Origin: Alloacidobacterium sp963823845
GTDB taxonomy: Bacteria; Acidobacteriota; Terriglobia; Terriglobales; Acidobacteriaceae
Length of the DNA: 64,000 nucleotides
Assembly: GCA_963823845.1 (NCBI GenBank)
Contig: CAWGND010000014.1
Location: 952,505 to 1,016,504, forward strand
Direction of reading: 5' to 3'
Shown here: one piece after another, positions 27,838-37,526 of the stretch
How positions within the stretch are numbered: position 1 is the first letter of the stretch
Layout of the letters: each line of letters begins with the position of its first letter
The notes under the pieces: generated by a model
The model's input: the letters and a program-made list of their open reading frames with translations, nothing else
Databases searched by the model: none
What the model was told of the DNA's origin: nothing
Made by a program: the position numbers and the translations under genes

Positions 27838-28843
27838 TTACGGCTTTCGAGGGGGAATGTGCTTCCAGGGCGGAAAAACCTCCATACCGAGCCGGGCGAC
27901 TTCCGCTTCCACATCTGCAAACTGTTCAGTCAGCGGAAAGCCGAGGCCCTTCCACGCTTCCAGACCGCCCGCCAGTACATGAATGTTATGAATCCCGTGC
28001 TTCCTCATGGCCACCGCCACGCGCGCACTCACAAAACTGTTCCTGGATCTGCAGTAGAGCACCAGCTTGACGTCACTGGGGATGACGATGCGCTTTTTGC
28101 GCCGAATTTCGAGCGGATCGAGGCGCACCGCTCCTGGAATGGCGGCCACACCCTCAGGATCCTCCTCAAAGCGCAGCAGATCGACGACACAAATTTCTCC
28201 CCCGAATCCAATCGCGACTTCAACAGTTCGGGATGGATCTGCAGCGGTCGAAGTAAGCGGATCATCAGCACGAGCTGGGCGAGTTTCAAGACAAAGAAGA
28301 TCAGAAGCGGAATGCCGAATATCAGAACCAGCGCAGTCGCAACAACGGAGATGCGCTGTGCCACCCTATCCAACTGCCGCGCGAAAAGAAAGCCGCAGCC
28401 GATGTACGCGCCCGCCCAAAGGGAGGCCCCTCCGGCATCGTGCACAAGGAAAGCGGCTCGCGAGGCCCCCAGCATCCCCGCTAACGGAGGACAGATGCCG
28501 TCCAGGCCAGGCACAAACTTGGCAATCAGTAAAAGTCGGAGACCTTTTTTCGCAAAGATTTCCCTTCCCCGGCGGATGCAGAAGCTGGGATCGGACGTCA
28601 AGGCGCACAGCAATCGCAATACACGCTTGCCACGTAGACGGCCGGCTTCGAACCAGACCAGGTCAGCCCACAGGCATCCCAGCACAGCGACCATCAGGAC
28701 TCCAACAAAATTCAGCTTGCCAGCGCCGGCCAGCGCTCCGCCGGTAAGCAAAAAAGAAGGGCGGGAACCGGAAGACAGAGCTGACGCGCGAGTACAGCAA
28801 CAAACAGGATGGGATAGGTGATGTGGGTCAGATAGTAGCTCAT
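27838..28843 (-). pseudogene. DedA-family membrane protein fused to a rhodanese domain, frameshifted
   Basis: From ATG 28843 (minus) the protein reads YLTHITYPILFVAVLARQ, QLCLPVPALLF, then, after one base lost in a T-run near 28757, GGALAGAGKLNFVGVLMVAV and the DedA core (ELLRLLLIAKFVPG region, GASLWAGAYIGCGFLFARQL). Near 28215 another shift leads into a rhodanese domain: VVDLLRFEEDPEGVAAIPGA, KLVLYCRSRNSFVSARVAVA (active-site Cys in CRS) and HVLAGGLEAWKGLGFPL, ending at 27838. Whole, it would be about 330 residues. DedA proteins flip undecaprenyl-phosphate or phospholipids; the DedA-rhodanese combination is known. Both lesions are at short homopolymers. Confidence 0.75.
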
Positions 28844-29347
28844 GCGCGTCCCAGTCTCTATCGGTTCCGATCATATTCCTCAGCACACTCGCGATCTTAA
28901 GAGAGAAGAAGGCCTGGGGAGCCATTTTCGTGCTACTGGGCAAAGATGTTCCTCGCTGCAGCCGGTTTCTGGAAACTCCTAGGCGCCGGCGTATTGGCGT
29001 ATTCGGTTTTCTTGGCGTCATAGTGCATGAAAAACGGCGTTTTCGCCGAGTTCACCTATGCTGCGGGGCACCTCAATATTCTAAAGGCCGATCATGGGGT
29101 CGCGGTTCAGGAGACCGCGACCATACGAGAGACACGCAAAGCGAGGCGCTACACACCCAAGAACGTGTTGCGCCTGCCCGACCTTGATCTCTAGGAAAAC
29201 AAAACACTGATATCGATGACTGTGAGATAGCGATTCTGTTCCAGAAAGGCTATCAAGCTACTAAAAGTGATCGCGCAGAGATCAGACTAGGGAGACCGAC
29301 GACGACCAACCACGTGGTATCAGGAGACCGAGCCTAAAACAGAAACG
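28844..29347. other. Intergenic, about 500 bp
   Basis: No gene is supported. It carries the second copy (29024-29042) of the TGCATGAAAAACGGCGTTT motif. Confidence 0.45.
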
Positions 29348-30949
29348 CTACTCTTCACATCTTTCGAGACCAGTCCATCCTTGGCGGAGGTACTCGCGAC
29401 GCACCTCTACTTTGAAATCCCAATCGCTGTAAGGGGGGCCAATGACGCCAAGTGAACTGGAGATAACACCCGGCGTCTCTCTGACCCGGTCGCGCAATTC
29501 GCGCAGGTATGTCGCGCGCTTCTGCAACACGTCATACGAATTGACATGAATCGGAATAGCGAAATCAGCGAGGTGGTCGGGATCATAACCTAGAGGGACC
29601 GAAAGCAATGCACGGTAATTGTCGATGGCAGTAGCGGTTGTGGTAACCAAGACTATCGAGAGCGCAATTTGCATGGAAACCAGGATCAGATATGTCACCT
29701 GCATCCAGACCGTGGGGCCTGCAACCTGCAATCCGGAGTGAAGGAGTTGACGAAGATCGGGCCTGGCCGCTTGGAATGCGGGCAAGAGCGCAATCGCTAA
29801 GCTTGTTAAGAGTGCGAGTGCCGCGCTCAACAGAATCACACGCCCATCGAGCGGCACATGTAGCCCGTTCGGGAAAAGTTGCCAAGGTAAAAAGGCCGTG
29901 ACAATAGGTAAGGTTCGCCAAGAAATTACTAAGCCGATCAATGTCCCAAATAGACTGATCAGCGCAGCTTCCGTGAGTGATTGCTGTGCGATTTTCCCTA
30001 CGCTCGCTCCGAGCGCCATCCTTAAAGCGAATTCCTGCTGCCGAGAAGCTCCATGGGCCAGAAGAAGAATAGAGACATTCAAACAGCCAATCCCGAGAAG
30101 CAAGAAAACAGCGGCAAGGATGAAATAAAGAGCCTTTCCCAGAGAACGTTTGAATCGGTCGTTGATACTGTTTAGATCAACCGCTGTTTGCTCGACCGAG
30201 GGATGTTCACGCCGCATTTGCTCGAAAATGGGCAGAATTTCTCCTGTCGCTTGTCGCTTTGTAAATCCAGGCCGTAATCGTAAAACCGTCATGAAGCTCT
30301 GTGCAGACGGATCTGATTTGTCGAGAGGAACATATACGTCGCAGTCCCACCAGGTGAAGGTGCGCGGCATGATCCCTAATATCGTGTAGGCTCGACCTCC
30401 CAAACGAAATGTCTGACCGACCACCTCCGGATTGCGGTTAAAACGCTTTTGCCAATACTGGTAGGAAAGGACAACCACTGGCTGAGGCGCTTGGTTATCC
30501 GGCGCGTCTGATGGCAGAAATGTTCTCCCCAAACGCGCTGGAACACCGAAGAACCGGAATGCATTTCCAGATAAAAACAGGACGTCAACATCTTGCGGAA
30601 TACCCGAAGTTGTTTCGGCCTCGGGCCGCTCATCCATCTCAACGAGTTCCTCGATCGATTGGGCTTGACGTAACTGCTGAATCTGTTCCCTTAAAATTGC
30701 TGGAGTGTATTCGATCTCGAGCTTTTCGCGGTAGCTTAGTTCCACGATACGATCAGCATTCCGATACGGGAACGGATGCAGAACGATATGTTCGAGCAAG
30801 CTGAGTGCGGTGATGGTGGCAGAAATACCTAGAGAGAGTGAAAGAATCGCGACAAGTGAGATCGCGGGTCGCCTTAACAATGAACGGATTGCGAACTTAA
30901 GCTCGATGAGTGAGGTAGGCACGTATCGACTCAGCTTTGGAAGGTGCAC
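29348..30949 (-). pseudogene. ADOP-type ABC permease, C-terminally truncated
   Basis: The frame starts near a typical ELKFAIRSLLRRPAISLVAI segment and holds the first MacB-like periplasmic domain (VVVLSYQYWQKRFNRNPEVV, GQTFRLGGRAYTILGIMPR), the FtsX transmembrane block (LGKALYFILAAVFLLLGIGC, RMALGASVGKIAQQSLTEAA) and the start of the second unit. Acidobacterial duplicated orphan permeases have about 800 residues; this one ends after 533, in the second periplasmic domain, with an unrelated tail. The second FtsX block is missing. No ATPase gene is adjacent, as usual for the family. Confidence 0.75.
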
Positions 30950-31516
30950 TACTCGACCGATTCATCTTATCAGCATTCAGTTGAACCGAGCAGAAGAAGC
31001 CAAACCTCGCGTTTGAGGCCCCGATCCGTGCCGATCACAAATCGCGCTTTACGCTCCGGTTTTCTGGAAATTGTTCGTTGAAATTCTGCAAGTCGTGCAC
31101 ATGTCAGAACCTTACCAGATGGGAATCTGTTTGATGGCTCAGGAATAAGGGAATAAGGATGAATTCCCTTCTCATTTCAAATATCTCTCCGACCTAAATT
31201 TCTTTTAATTTGCCTGTCCGTTTTACCCAAGTTCGACACGCTTATTAGATAGAAGGACCTTCACGGTAACGTGATAGGCGAAATGCTCCATTTAGCGGAG
31301 TGAGTTTGCGAGCGGTCACCAAATTAACGGTATAGCTTCAGACACCAAGGACAGTCGACGGTGAAAGTTGGTGATGAGAATGTTTGAACAGCCTCGAATC
31401 CAATCAGCCTTCAATGGAGTAGGGTATCGGATGACAAATTCGACCGAAGCCGAAGCTTTCTTGCCGCGAATCGTCGTGGGAATAGCAATCGGATCGCGAA
31501 CTTCAATCAGAGAGGT
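30950..31516. other. Intergenic, about 570 bp
   Basis: An A/T-richer stretch between divergent genes. No gene or RNA is recognised. Confidence 0.5.
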
Positions 31517-32466
31517 TTGAGCTTGTCTCTCACAATTGAAATTCGCTTCCAAAATGCAGCTCTCATCCTGGCTGATGAATTGAATTTTACGCGTGCGGCA
31601 GAACGACTGAGGATTACGCAACCGGCTCTGAGCAAACAGATACTTGCGCTTGAAGAACGATTAGGCTTCAAGGTATTCGAGCGAAGTCAAAGGCAAGTCA
31701 ATTTGACCGACGCCGGGGAAGTCTTTATCGGGGGTTGTCGGGACGCATCCGCAGTTCTTGAGAGGGCAATTCGACTTGCTAAAGCGAGCCACGAAGAAGT
31801 ACAGCCAGTTGTCACCATCGGATTTAGCCCCTATGCAGATCCTCTTTTGGTCGCGTGTATCCTCGGAGTCCATATGCCCTTGTATCCGAATCTCAGGCTG
31901 CGTATTGAGAGCATGTTTGCGCCGGACCTCACGCATGGAGTAACCGCGTCGGAGCTGGATCTAGCTATCATCACAGAGCCCAGCGATAGTCCCCAACTCA
32001 CTCGGGTACAGATAGCCACGGAGCCATTGTGTGTGATTATGCCTTCCGATCTCCTGCTACCGCCAAGCAGTCGGTTTCAATGAGTGACTTCGGGGGCCTC
32101 GGCTGGATGGTGTTTGCACGCAAAGCACATCCTCTCATCTACGATCGTCTGATGGATGAAGCTCGTTTGGCGAATGTCACACCTGTTGAAGTTCACCACT
32201 ACTTGAGTGCTGAAGAGTCAGTCCGGCTCGTTGGTGAGAATTTTGGGGTGGCCTTTGTTGCTAAAGGAATCGCGGAACAACTCAGAGGTCAAGGTATAGC
32301 GATGCGTCCACTGTCCCCTTCATCATTACACGTCTCCTCCTACCTCGTACTTCGCTCCGACCAATCGTCGCGGCTCGTGAACGAGTTCGGACGAGCATTC
32401 CTAAGAAAAGTCCTTCCTAACAATAGACTCGCAGCAGCTTCCGGCCAATTACTCCTTCGCTTATAG
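31517..32466 (+). pseudogene. LysR-family regulator, frameshifted
   Basis: The N-terminal winged helix is intact (ADELNFTRAAERLRITQPAL, SKQILALEERLGFKVFERSQ), as is the first half of the effector domain. Near 32050 one base is lost; the rest (KQSVSMSDFGGLGWMVFARK, LVGENFGVAFVAKGIAEQLR) follows in another frame to 32466. Joined it is about 315 residues. A start codon is unclear: TTG 31517 is used here, and a family-typical start would be at the ATT near 31532. The regulated genes are unknown; its divergent neighbour is the truncated permease. Confidence 0.75.
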
Positions 32467-32682
32467 GTGAAGATTCAAATCGCTGATCTTCAGTTTTCTT
32501 TCGAGCGCCCAGCCTAGATCGTTTTCTTTGGTTAAAATTTGGTGTTTCGTGAGCTTGTACCCACAACGACCGACAAAATGCGTCATATTCCCAGAGGGAA
32601 TAATGGTCTCTCCAAATTTCATTGGACGGAACTCCTCTTATCTGCAACTGTGCGATGTGAACCGAAAACGAAGAGGTGAAAC

Positions 32683-33033
32683 ATGCCCAGCACCGTGGCG
32701 AGAAACTCTAGGATCATTAATCAAACAATTCGGGGGATTGGTGCAGAGCAGTCCCGATCTTCGCAATCGATTATGAGGAAGCCCCCCTACTCTCAAAAGC
32801 CAGCAGAACTAAATGTTGAGAGAGCATCATCGAAATTGGATGACGTGGCCTTTTTGCGCCTGCCCGAAGTGAAAGCTATTACTGGACTCTCAAAATCGAG
32901 TCTCTACGGACTCATCAAAGAACAGAGCTTCCCTGCGCCCGTTCGGCTTGGTGCGCGTGCAGTTGCGTGGGTCAGATCCGAGGTGAGGCAGTGGGCCGCA
33001 GAGCGCGTCCGTGCTTCACGGTCCGTTGCTTAA
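32683..33033 (+). CDS. AlpA-like DNA-binding protein (excisionase type)
   Basis: The 116-residue protein has a C-terminal MerR/AlpA-type winged helix: FLRLPEVKAITGLSKSSLYG, LIKEQSFPAPVRLGARAVAW and VRSEVRQWAAERV. AlpA-like proteins control integrases of P4-type islands. AGAGGTGA lies upstream of ATG 32683. The first 55 residues are polar and variable, so a later start is possible. Its 3' end overlaps the 3' end of the convergent integrase by 62 bp. Confidence 0.75.
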   Translation: MPSTVARNSRIINQTIRGIGAEQSRSSQSIMRKPPYSQKPAELNVERASSKLDDVAFLRLPEVKAITGLSKSSLYGLIKEQSFPAPVRLGARAVAWVRSEVRQWAAERVRASRSVA

Positions 33034-34282
33034 TGCCACCACGTGTACCGACACGCCGATTGCCTTTACCCGACTCACGGGTTTGATCCAGGAAATCTGC
33101 CCAGCGTTGCATCATGACGCGACGCTGAGGAAGGTAGAGAGCCTTGTTATACGCTGCCTCCACATCATTCTTCGGAGCGTGAGCGAGCTGCATTTCGATA
33201 TGACCGCGTTCATATCCCAATTCGTTAAGGATCGTAGATGCCAAGCCTCGAAAGCCATGGCCGGTCATCGCGCCCTTGTAGCCCATCCGCTTTAGGGCAC
33301 CAAGCATCGAGTTCTTGTTCATATAAGGGCAGCTTCGTTCGCCAGGAAACAACCACACATCGTTCTTTCGACGTTCCCATAGTTCGTCCAACAAGGCGAC
33401 CACTTGACGTGAAAGTGGAACCAAATGGGGGCGCCTCATCTTCATTCGTCCAGCCGGTATGCTCCATAGCTTCTCTTTGCGATCGAACTCCGTCCATTGT
33501 GCTGGAATCAACTCGCCAGTGCGCACGAATACAAGCGCCATCATCTGCAATGCTAGCCGCACGAAATGTGATCCATCATAAAGGTCAATCTTTTTCAACA
33601 GAGCCGACAGCTCAGACGCGTCCACTCGAGCAAAGTTTGTTGTAATGCGTTGTTTCAAGATGTCAGCAGGGCGGAAAGCAGCGGCAGGGTTCTGCTCAGC
33701 CAGCCCAAACGCCATTGCGTACCGGAAGATTTGTTGCGTGTTCTGTAACGCTCTGCGAGCTACATCCGCCGCGCCACGCTCTTCGATTGCCAGGATCATC
33801 TTTGCAATCTCAGGCGGCTTAATAGCGGCTATCGGCCGGTTTCCAATACGGCTCAGAACATCTTCCTGGATGCGACTCTCTGTGTCCCGCGCGTATCGTT
33901 CAACTTTGCCCTCTTTCCATTTCTCAAACCACTGTGCAGCAACCTCGCGAAAGGGGTTCTCCGCATCTGCATTGGCCTCGGCGCTTGCACCTCGTTTGGA
34001 TTCCAGTTCAGCGCTCTTTTCCGCTTTTCGCTCCGCCATGGGGTCAATTCCACCGTGTAGTTCGGCACGAGCGGCAGCATGCGCGGCACGAGCGTCCGCG
34101 AGGCCGACCATGGGATAGCTCCCGAAAGCCATAAGCCGGAATTTACCTTGAAAGCGATACTTCCAACGCCAAAGCTTGGAGCCATTCGGCAGTACGGCCA
34201 AGAACAAACCGTGCCCGTCAGTAAGGTGATAAGGTTTGGCTGCTGGCTTAGCTGCTCTGATCCTCAATTGTGTGAGAGCCAT
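32972..34282 (-). CDS. P4-type tyrosine recombinase (integrase)
   Basis: The 436-residue integrase has the DUF4102 N-terminal arm-binding domain (LTDGHGLFLAVLPNGSKLWR, MAFGSYPMVGLADARAA), a core-binding domain, and a catalytic domain with Arg in LVFVRTGELIPAQW, HGFR in MTGHGFRGLAS, and the Tyr in DVEAAYNKALY. P4-type enzymes insert islands into tRNA 3' ends; the tRNA-Gln gene is 230 bp away with its 3' end facing this gene. It appears intact, with a basic extension after the Tyr. Confidence 0.92.
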   Translation of the reverse strand: MALTQLRIRAAKPAAKPYHLTDGHGLFLAVLPNGSKLWRWKYRFQGKFRLMAFGSYPMVGLADARAAHAAARAELHGGIDPMAERKAEKSAELESKRGASAEANADAENPFREVAAQWFEKWKEGKVERYARDTESRIQEDVLSRIGNRPIAAIKPPEIAKMILAIEERGAADVARRALQNTQQIFRYAMAFGLAEQNPAAAFRPADILKQRITTNFARVDASELSALLKKIDLYDGSHFVRLALQMMALVFVRTGELIPAQWTEFDRKEKLWSIPAGRMKMRRPHLVPLSRQVVALLDELWERRKNDVWLFPGERSCPYMNKNSMLGALKRMGYKGAMTGHGFRGLASTILNELGYERGHIEMQLAHAPKNDVEAAYNKALYLPQRRVMMQRWADFLDQTRESGKGNRRVGTRGGIKQRTVKHGRALRPTASPRI

Positions 34283-34514
34283 GAAAGTATCCGGGTGAGG
34301 ATACCGTTCTGGTCGGGACTCGCCGTATCCTCATTTGGGTTGGGATATGAGGATATGCCGACCGAGAAGTATCCTCGTTCTTGTCCGGCTGTCATCGTAC
34401 CACGGCGGACGGCTCAACACCAAGAACTTGTTTTAAATGAGATATTTACTGCGGATTTAATTGAACTTCTTTGGACTCTACTGAACCGCAATAAACCGCT
34501 TTAAATTCGACTTT

Positions 34515-34588
34515 TGGCTGCCCCCCAGGGATTCGAACCCCGATATGCTGATCCAGAGTCAGCTGTCCTACCATTGAACGAGGGGGCA
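34515..34588 (-). tRNA. tRNA-Gln (CTG anticodon)
   Basis: Read on the minus strand from 34588, the acceptor stem is TGCCCCC/GGGGGCA, the anticodon loop CTCTGGA gives CTG, and the T-loop GGTTCGAATCC is normal. CCA is encoded at 34515-34517. The structure is complete. Its 3' end faces the P4-type integrase, so it is the likely attachment site. Confidence 0.95.
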
Positions 34589-34732
34589 ATATTTGCCCAG
34601 CGGATCCGCTGAACGTTGAGTATTACCTCATTCATAGTAAAAGCTCTGACAAGTTCGGTCAACTCACAGCGTATCTTGATCTTACGTGCAGCGTAAATTC
34701 CTGAGCCGATCAATTACAATCGCACTCATAGC

Positions 34733-35131
34733 GTGGAACTCCTTCTCAATATTGCGTGGCTCGTGCTCTCCGTGTCCCTTGCCTTTTGTTGGATCAGGGG
34801 GTGGACATGTTCCAAAATTCTGGACAGGAGACTGCAACTGCTGGCGCTGGCGATGCTTATTATCATTCTGCTTCCGGTCATTTCTATGACCGATGACATG
34901 CAAGCCATATCCACCGCAGAAATAGAGCATGTGACGCGACGCGCAGATTGGCCGCCAAATTCGGATCAACTTTCAGGTCTCGTTGTTGCACTGAACATTC
35001 AGCTCTTTGCGAGTAGACACTTCTTCAATCTGCAGACCTTCGCCCGTGTAGAACCGGCTATTGAGAACGTGCGGCCCCAGAGCGGGCCCACCCGACAGAT
35101 GGCAAACCGGCCGCCGCCGTTCACGGCTTAG
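34733..35131 (+). CDS. Small membrane protein at the head of the efflux operon
   Basis: From GTG 34733 the 132-residue protein has two hydrophobic segments (LLLNIAWLVLSVSLAFCWI, LLALAMLIIILLPVISM) and then a polar tail with SMTDDMQAISTAEIEH. I do not recognise a domain. The 70-bp gap to the TolC-like gene and the shared direction suggest it belongs to the efflux unit. A possible -10 (TACAAT, 34715-34720) and an inverted repeat TTACG-N5-CGTAA (34682-34696) lie upstream. Confidence 0.65.
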   Translation: MELLLNIAWLVLSVSLAFCWIRGWTCSKILDRRLQLLALAMLIIILLPVISMTDDMQAISTAEIEHVTRRADWPPNSDQLSGLVVALNIQLFASRHFFNLQTFARVEPAIENVRPQSGPTRQMANRPPPFTA

Positions 35132-35202
35132 TTTTATCCTCCATCGAATTCATCTCACTTGTATTCGCTAGGACTCGTCATGCGGTCCCGGGATGTGTGT
35201 AT

Positions 35203-36447
35203 ATGAAACAACTTCTTATAAGAAGCGCCCTTCTGCTAGCATCGTTCGCGGGCGCGTCTCTGCAAGCGCAAGCGCCGCAGCCGCTAACGTTGCAGCAAGC
35301 GCTCGAGATGGCGCGCACCAGAAATCCAACCCTGCTCTCCGGACAGCAACACGTGATTGCCACGAAGGCCAACGAAATCACTGCCGGTCTGCGCCAGAAC
35401 CCCAACTTCCAAATCTCAGGCTCCGACGTAAGTCTCCCCGCCAGCAATCCCGCCAGTCCATATTCATACGCGGCAAACGTCAATCGTCTGTTCGAGCGCG
35501 GAGAAAAACGCCGCTGGCGGCTCGACATTGCTCATGCCACGACCGACCTAACACAGAGCCAGTACAAGGACACGGAGCGTCAGACGGCTCTCGCCGTTAA
35601 GCAAGCTTTCACCCAGATGCTCGCAGCTAAGGCCGCCTTGCAGATTTCTGACGACAACCTCGAGAGCTACCGCAGGACCGTCGATCTCAGCAAAGTGCGC
35701 CTCAACGCTGGCGATATTAGCGCTACAGACTTTGAGCGCATAGACCTTCAGCTTGCTGAGTTTGAGTCAGACTACGACAATGCGCGTCTCAATCTCCTCC
35801 AGTCGAGCGATCAACTGCAATTGCTGCTCGGCATCGAAAAACCGGCAAACACTTTTGATATCACCGGCACGCTCGACCCGCCTTCGATCACCGCTCCCCT
35901 CGCGCAAATAGAGCAGCAAGCGTTGCAATCCCGCCCCGATTATCTAGCAGCACACCGGTCCGTTCGCCTTGCCGATTCCAACATCAGACTTGCGGACGCT
36001 GACGGCACTACCGATCCAACAATTGGCGGCGAATATGAGCGCACCGCAACCTACAACAGCGCCGGCTTTCAAGTCAGCATTCCTTTACGTATCTTTGATC
36101 GCAATCAGGGGGAAAAGGAACGCACCCGTTACGAAGCGCAATCCAGCCGCTTCGCAGAAACAGCCGCACGGAATCAGGTCATAAACGACGTGGAGCAGGC
36201 ATGGGCTGGTTATGAAACCGCCGCGGCCATGGCAAAGCGCTATCACGGCCACTATCTTGAGGAAGCAACGCGGGTGCGCGACAACTTGGAGTTCAGCTAT
36301 CGTCGGGGCGGCACCACACTGCTCGACTACCTCGATGCCTTACGCGACTATCGCCAGACAAACCTCAACGCACTGAATGCAAACACTCAGGTCTGGCTCG
36401 CCATTCACCAGGTCAGCTTCGCCGCTGCAACGGAGATCATCCCATGA
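35203..36447 (+). CDS. TolC-family outer-membrane efflux protein
   Basis: The 414-residue protein has a signal peptide (KQLLIRSALLLASFAGASLQ, cut after AQA) and two OEP repeats rich in helix: TLQQALEMARTRNPTLLSGQ, TALAVKQAFTQMLAAKAALQ, then LAQIEQQALQSRPDYLAAHR and SYRRGGTTLLDYLDALRDYR. It forms the outer-membrane channel of a tripartite pump. ATG 35203 precedes the signal. The adaptor start overlaps its stop (ATGA). Confidence 0.9.
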   Translation: MKQLLIRSALLLASFAGASLQAQAPQPLTLQQALEMARTRNPTLLSGQQHVIATKANEITAGLRQNPNFQISGSDVSLPASNPASPYSYAANVNRLFERGEKRRWRLDIAHATTDLTQSQYKDTERQTALAVKQAFTQMLAAKAALQISDDNLESYRRTVDLSKVRLNAGDISATDFERIDLQLAEFESDYDNARLNLLQSSDQLQLLLGIEKPANTFDITGTLDPPSITAPLAQIEQQALQSRPDYLAAHRSVRLADSNIRLADADGTTDPTIGGEYERTATYNSAGFQVSIPLRIFDRNQGEKERTRYEAQSSRFAETAARNQVINDVEQAWAGYETAAAMAKRYHGHYLEEATRVRDNLEFSYRRGGTTLLDYLDALRDYRQTNLNALNANTQVWLAIHQVSFAAATEIIP

Positions 36448-37526
36448 GCCAAAGGCCTCTCACTGCCTTCCTCCTTTTATGCGTGCTGACGCTCACGGCC
36501 TGCAATCACCCGGATGAAGTGACCACTCCGGCTCCTGCCACGGGCAAAGATGTCGTAGATACAGTAACTGTCCATCCAGCGCAAGTGACCGACACGCTCA
36601 GTCTGCCGGCGCGACTCATGCCAAATCCCACCGACGTGGTCCATATCTATCCGCCACTCAGTGGGCGCGTTCTTACACTCAAGGTCCTGCCAGGCCAGGA
36701 GGTCAGCAAGGGTCAGACAATTGGCACCTTGCAGAGCAACGACGGTGCATCCGCCCGATCGGATTTTGAGAAAGCAAAGATCGAAGCAGCCCGCGCAGAT
36801 CTTCAACTGCAGCGTGCCCAGGAACTTCTGCAGCATGAAGTCATGGCGCAGAAAGACTACGACGATCTGAAGGCGGTCGACGATGCCGATCACGCGGATC
36901 TCGAACGCACGAGGCAAACACTCCACAATCTGGGATTCTCCGAAAATGACACATCGGTTGATCTTCCTCTTCGGTCACCCATCAGCGGTATTGTTCTTGA
37001 CGTGGGCACGGCACCGGGTGAACTGCAGCGCTCGCTTGACAACGCCAATGCCATCGCCACGATCGCCAACATCGACCCCATCTGGGTTGTCGGCGATCTC
37101 TACCCAAACGATGTCGATGCTGTGCGGCGCGGACAATCTGTTGAGGTTCGCGTGAATGGATATCCAAATGAAGTGCACGCAGGCGCGATCGACAATATTT
37201 CGGATGCGGTTGATCCCACAACCTTAACTCTTAAAGTGCGCGTAGTCCTTGCGAATCCCGCTCACAAGTTCAAACCCCAGATGTATGCAACCATCTCGGT
37301 TGCAAATCTAAAGCGCCAGGCGATTGTCGTTCCCTCCACTGCCGTCATCCGCGATGGCATCAAGAATTATGTTTTCGTCGCTACGCCTGACCACAAGTAC
37401 GCCCGGCGCGACGTGGAACTGGGCGAGACACATGAAAAAACCGTGGAGGTCACACACGGTCTTGAAGACGGCGAGCAAGTCGTGAGTACAGGCGCAGAAC
37501 TGCTGCGTCAGGCAGGAGCGCAGTAA
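36444..37526 (+). CDS. RND efflux periplasmic adaptor (HlyD/CusB type) lipoprotein
   Basis: The 360-residue protein starts on the TolC stop (ATGA). It has a lipoprotein signal (LLLCVLTLTAC), a biotinyl-lipoyl segment (PLSGRVLTLKVLPGQEVSKG), a helical hairpin (ADLQLQRAQELLQHEVMAQK), and the beta-barrel part (PISGIVLDVGTAPGEL, DPIWVVGDLYPNDVDAVRRG). It links the pump to the outer-membrane channel. No extra metal-binding domain is visible. The pump gene starts at the base after its stop. Confidence 0.9.
   Translation: MSQRPLTAFLLLCVLTLTACNHPDEVTTPAPATGKDVVDTVTVHPAQVTDTLSLPARLMPNPTDVVHIYPPLSGRVLTLKVLPGQEVSKGQTIGTLQSNDGASARSDFEKAKIEAARADLQLQRAQELLQHEVMAQKDYDDLKAVDDADHADLERTRQTLHNLGFSENDTSVDLPLRSPISGIVLDVGTAPGELQRSLDNANAIATIANIDPIWVVGDLYPNDVDAVRRGQSVEVRVNGYPNEVHAGAIDNISDAVDPTTLTLKVRVVLANPAHKFKPQMYATISVANLKRQAIVVPSTAVIRDGIKNYVFVATPDHKYARRDVELGETHEKTVEVTHGLEDGEQVVSTGAELLRQAGAQ

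Noticed and set aside
27859..28821. A 320-codon plus-strand frame opposite the DedA-rhodanese gene
   Set aside because: The minus strand carries recognisable DedA and rhodanese sequence; the plus frame is low-complexity and basic.
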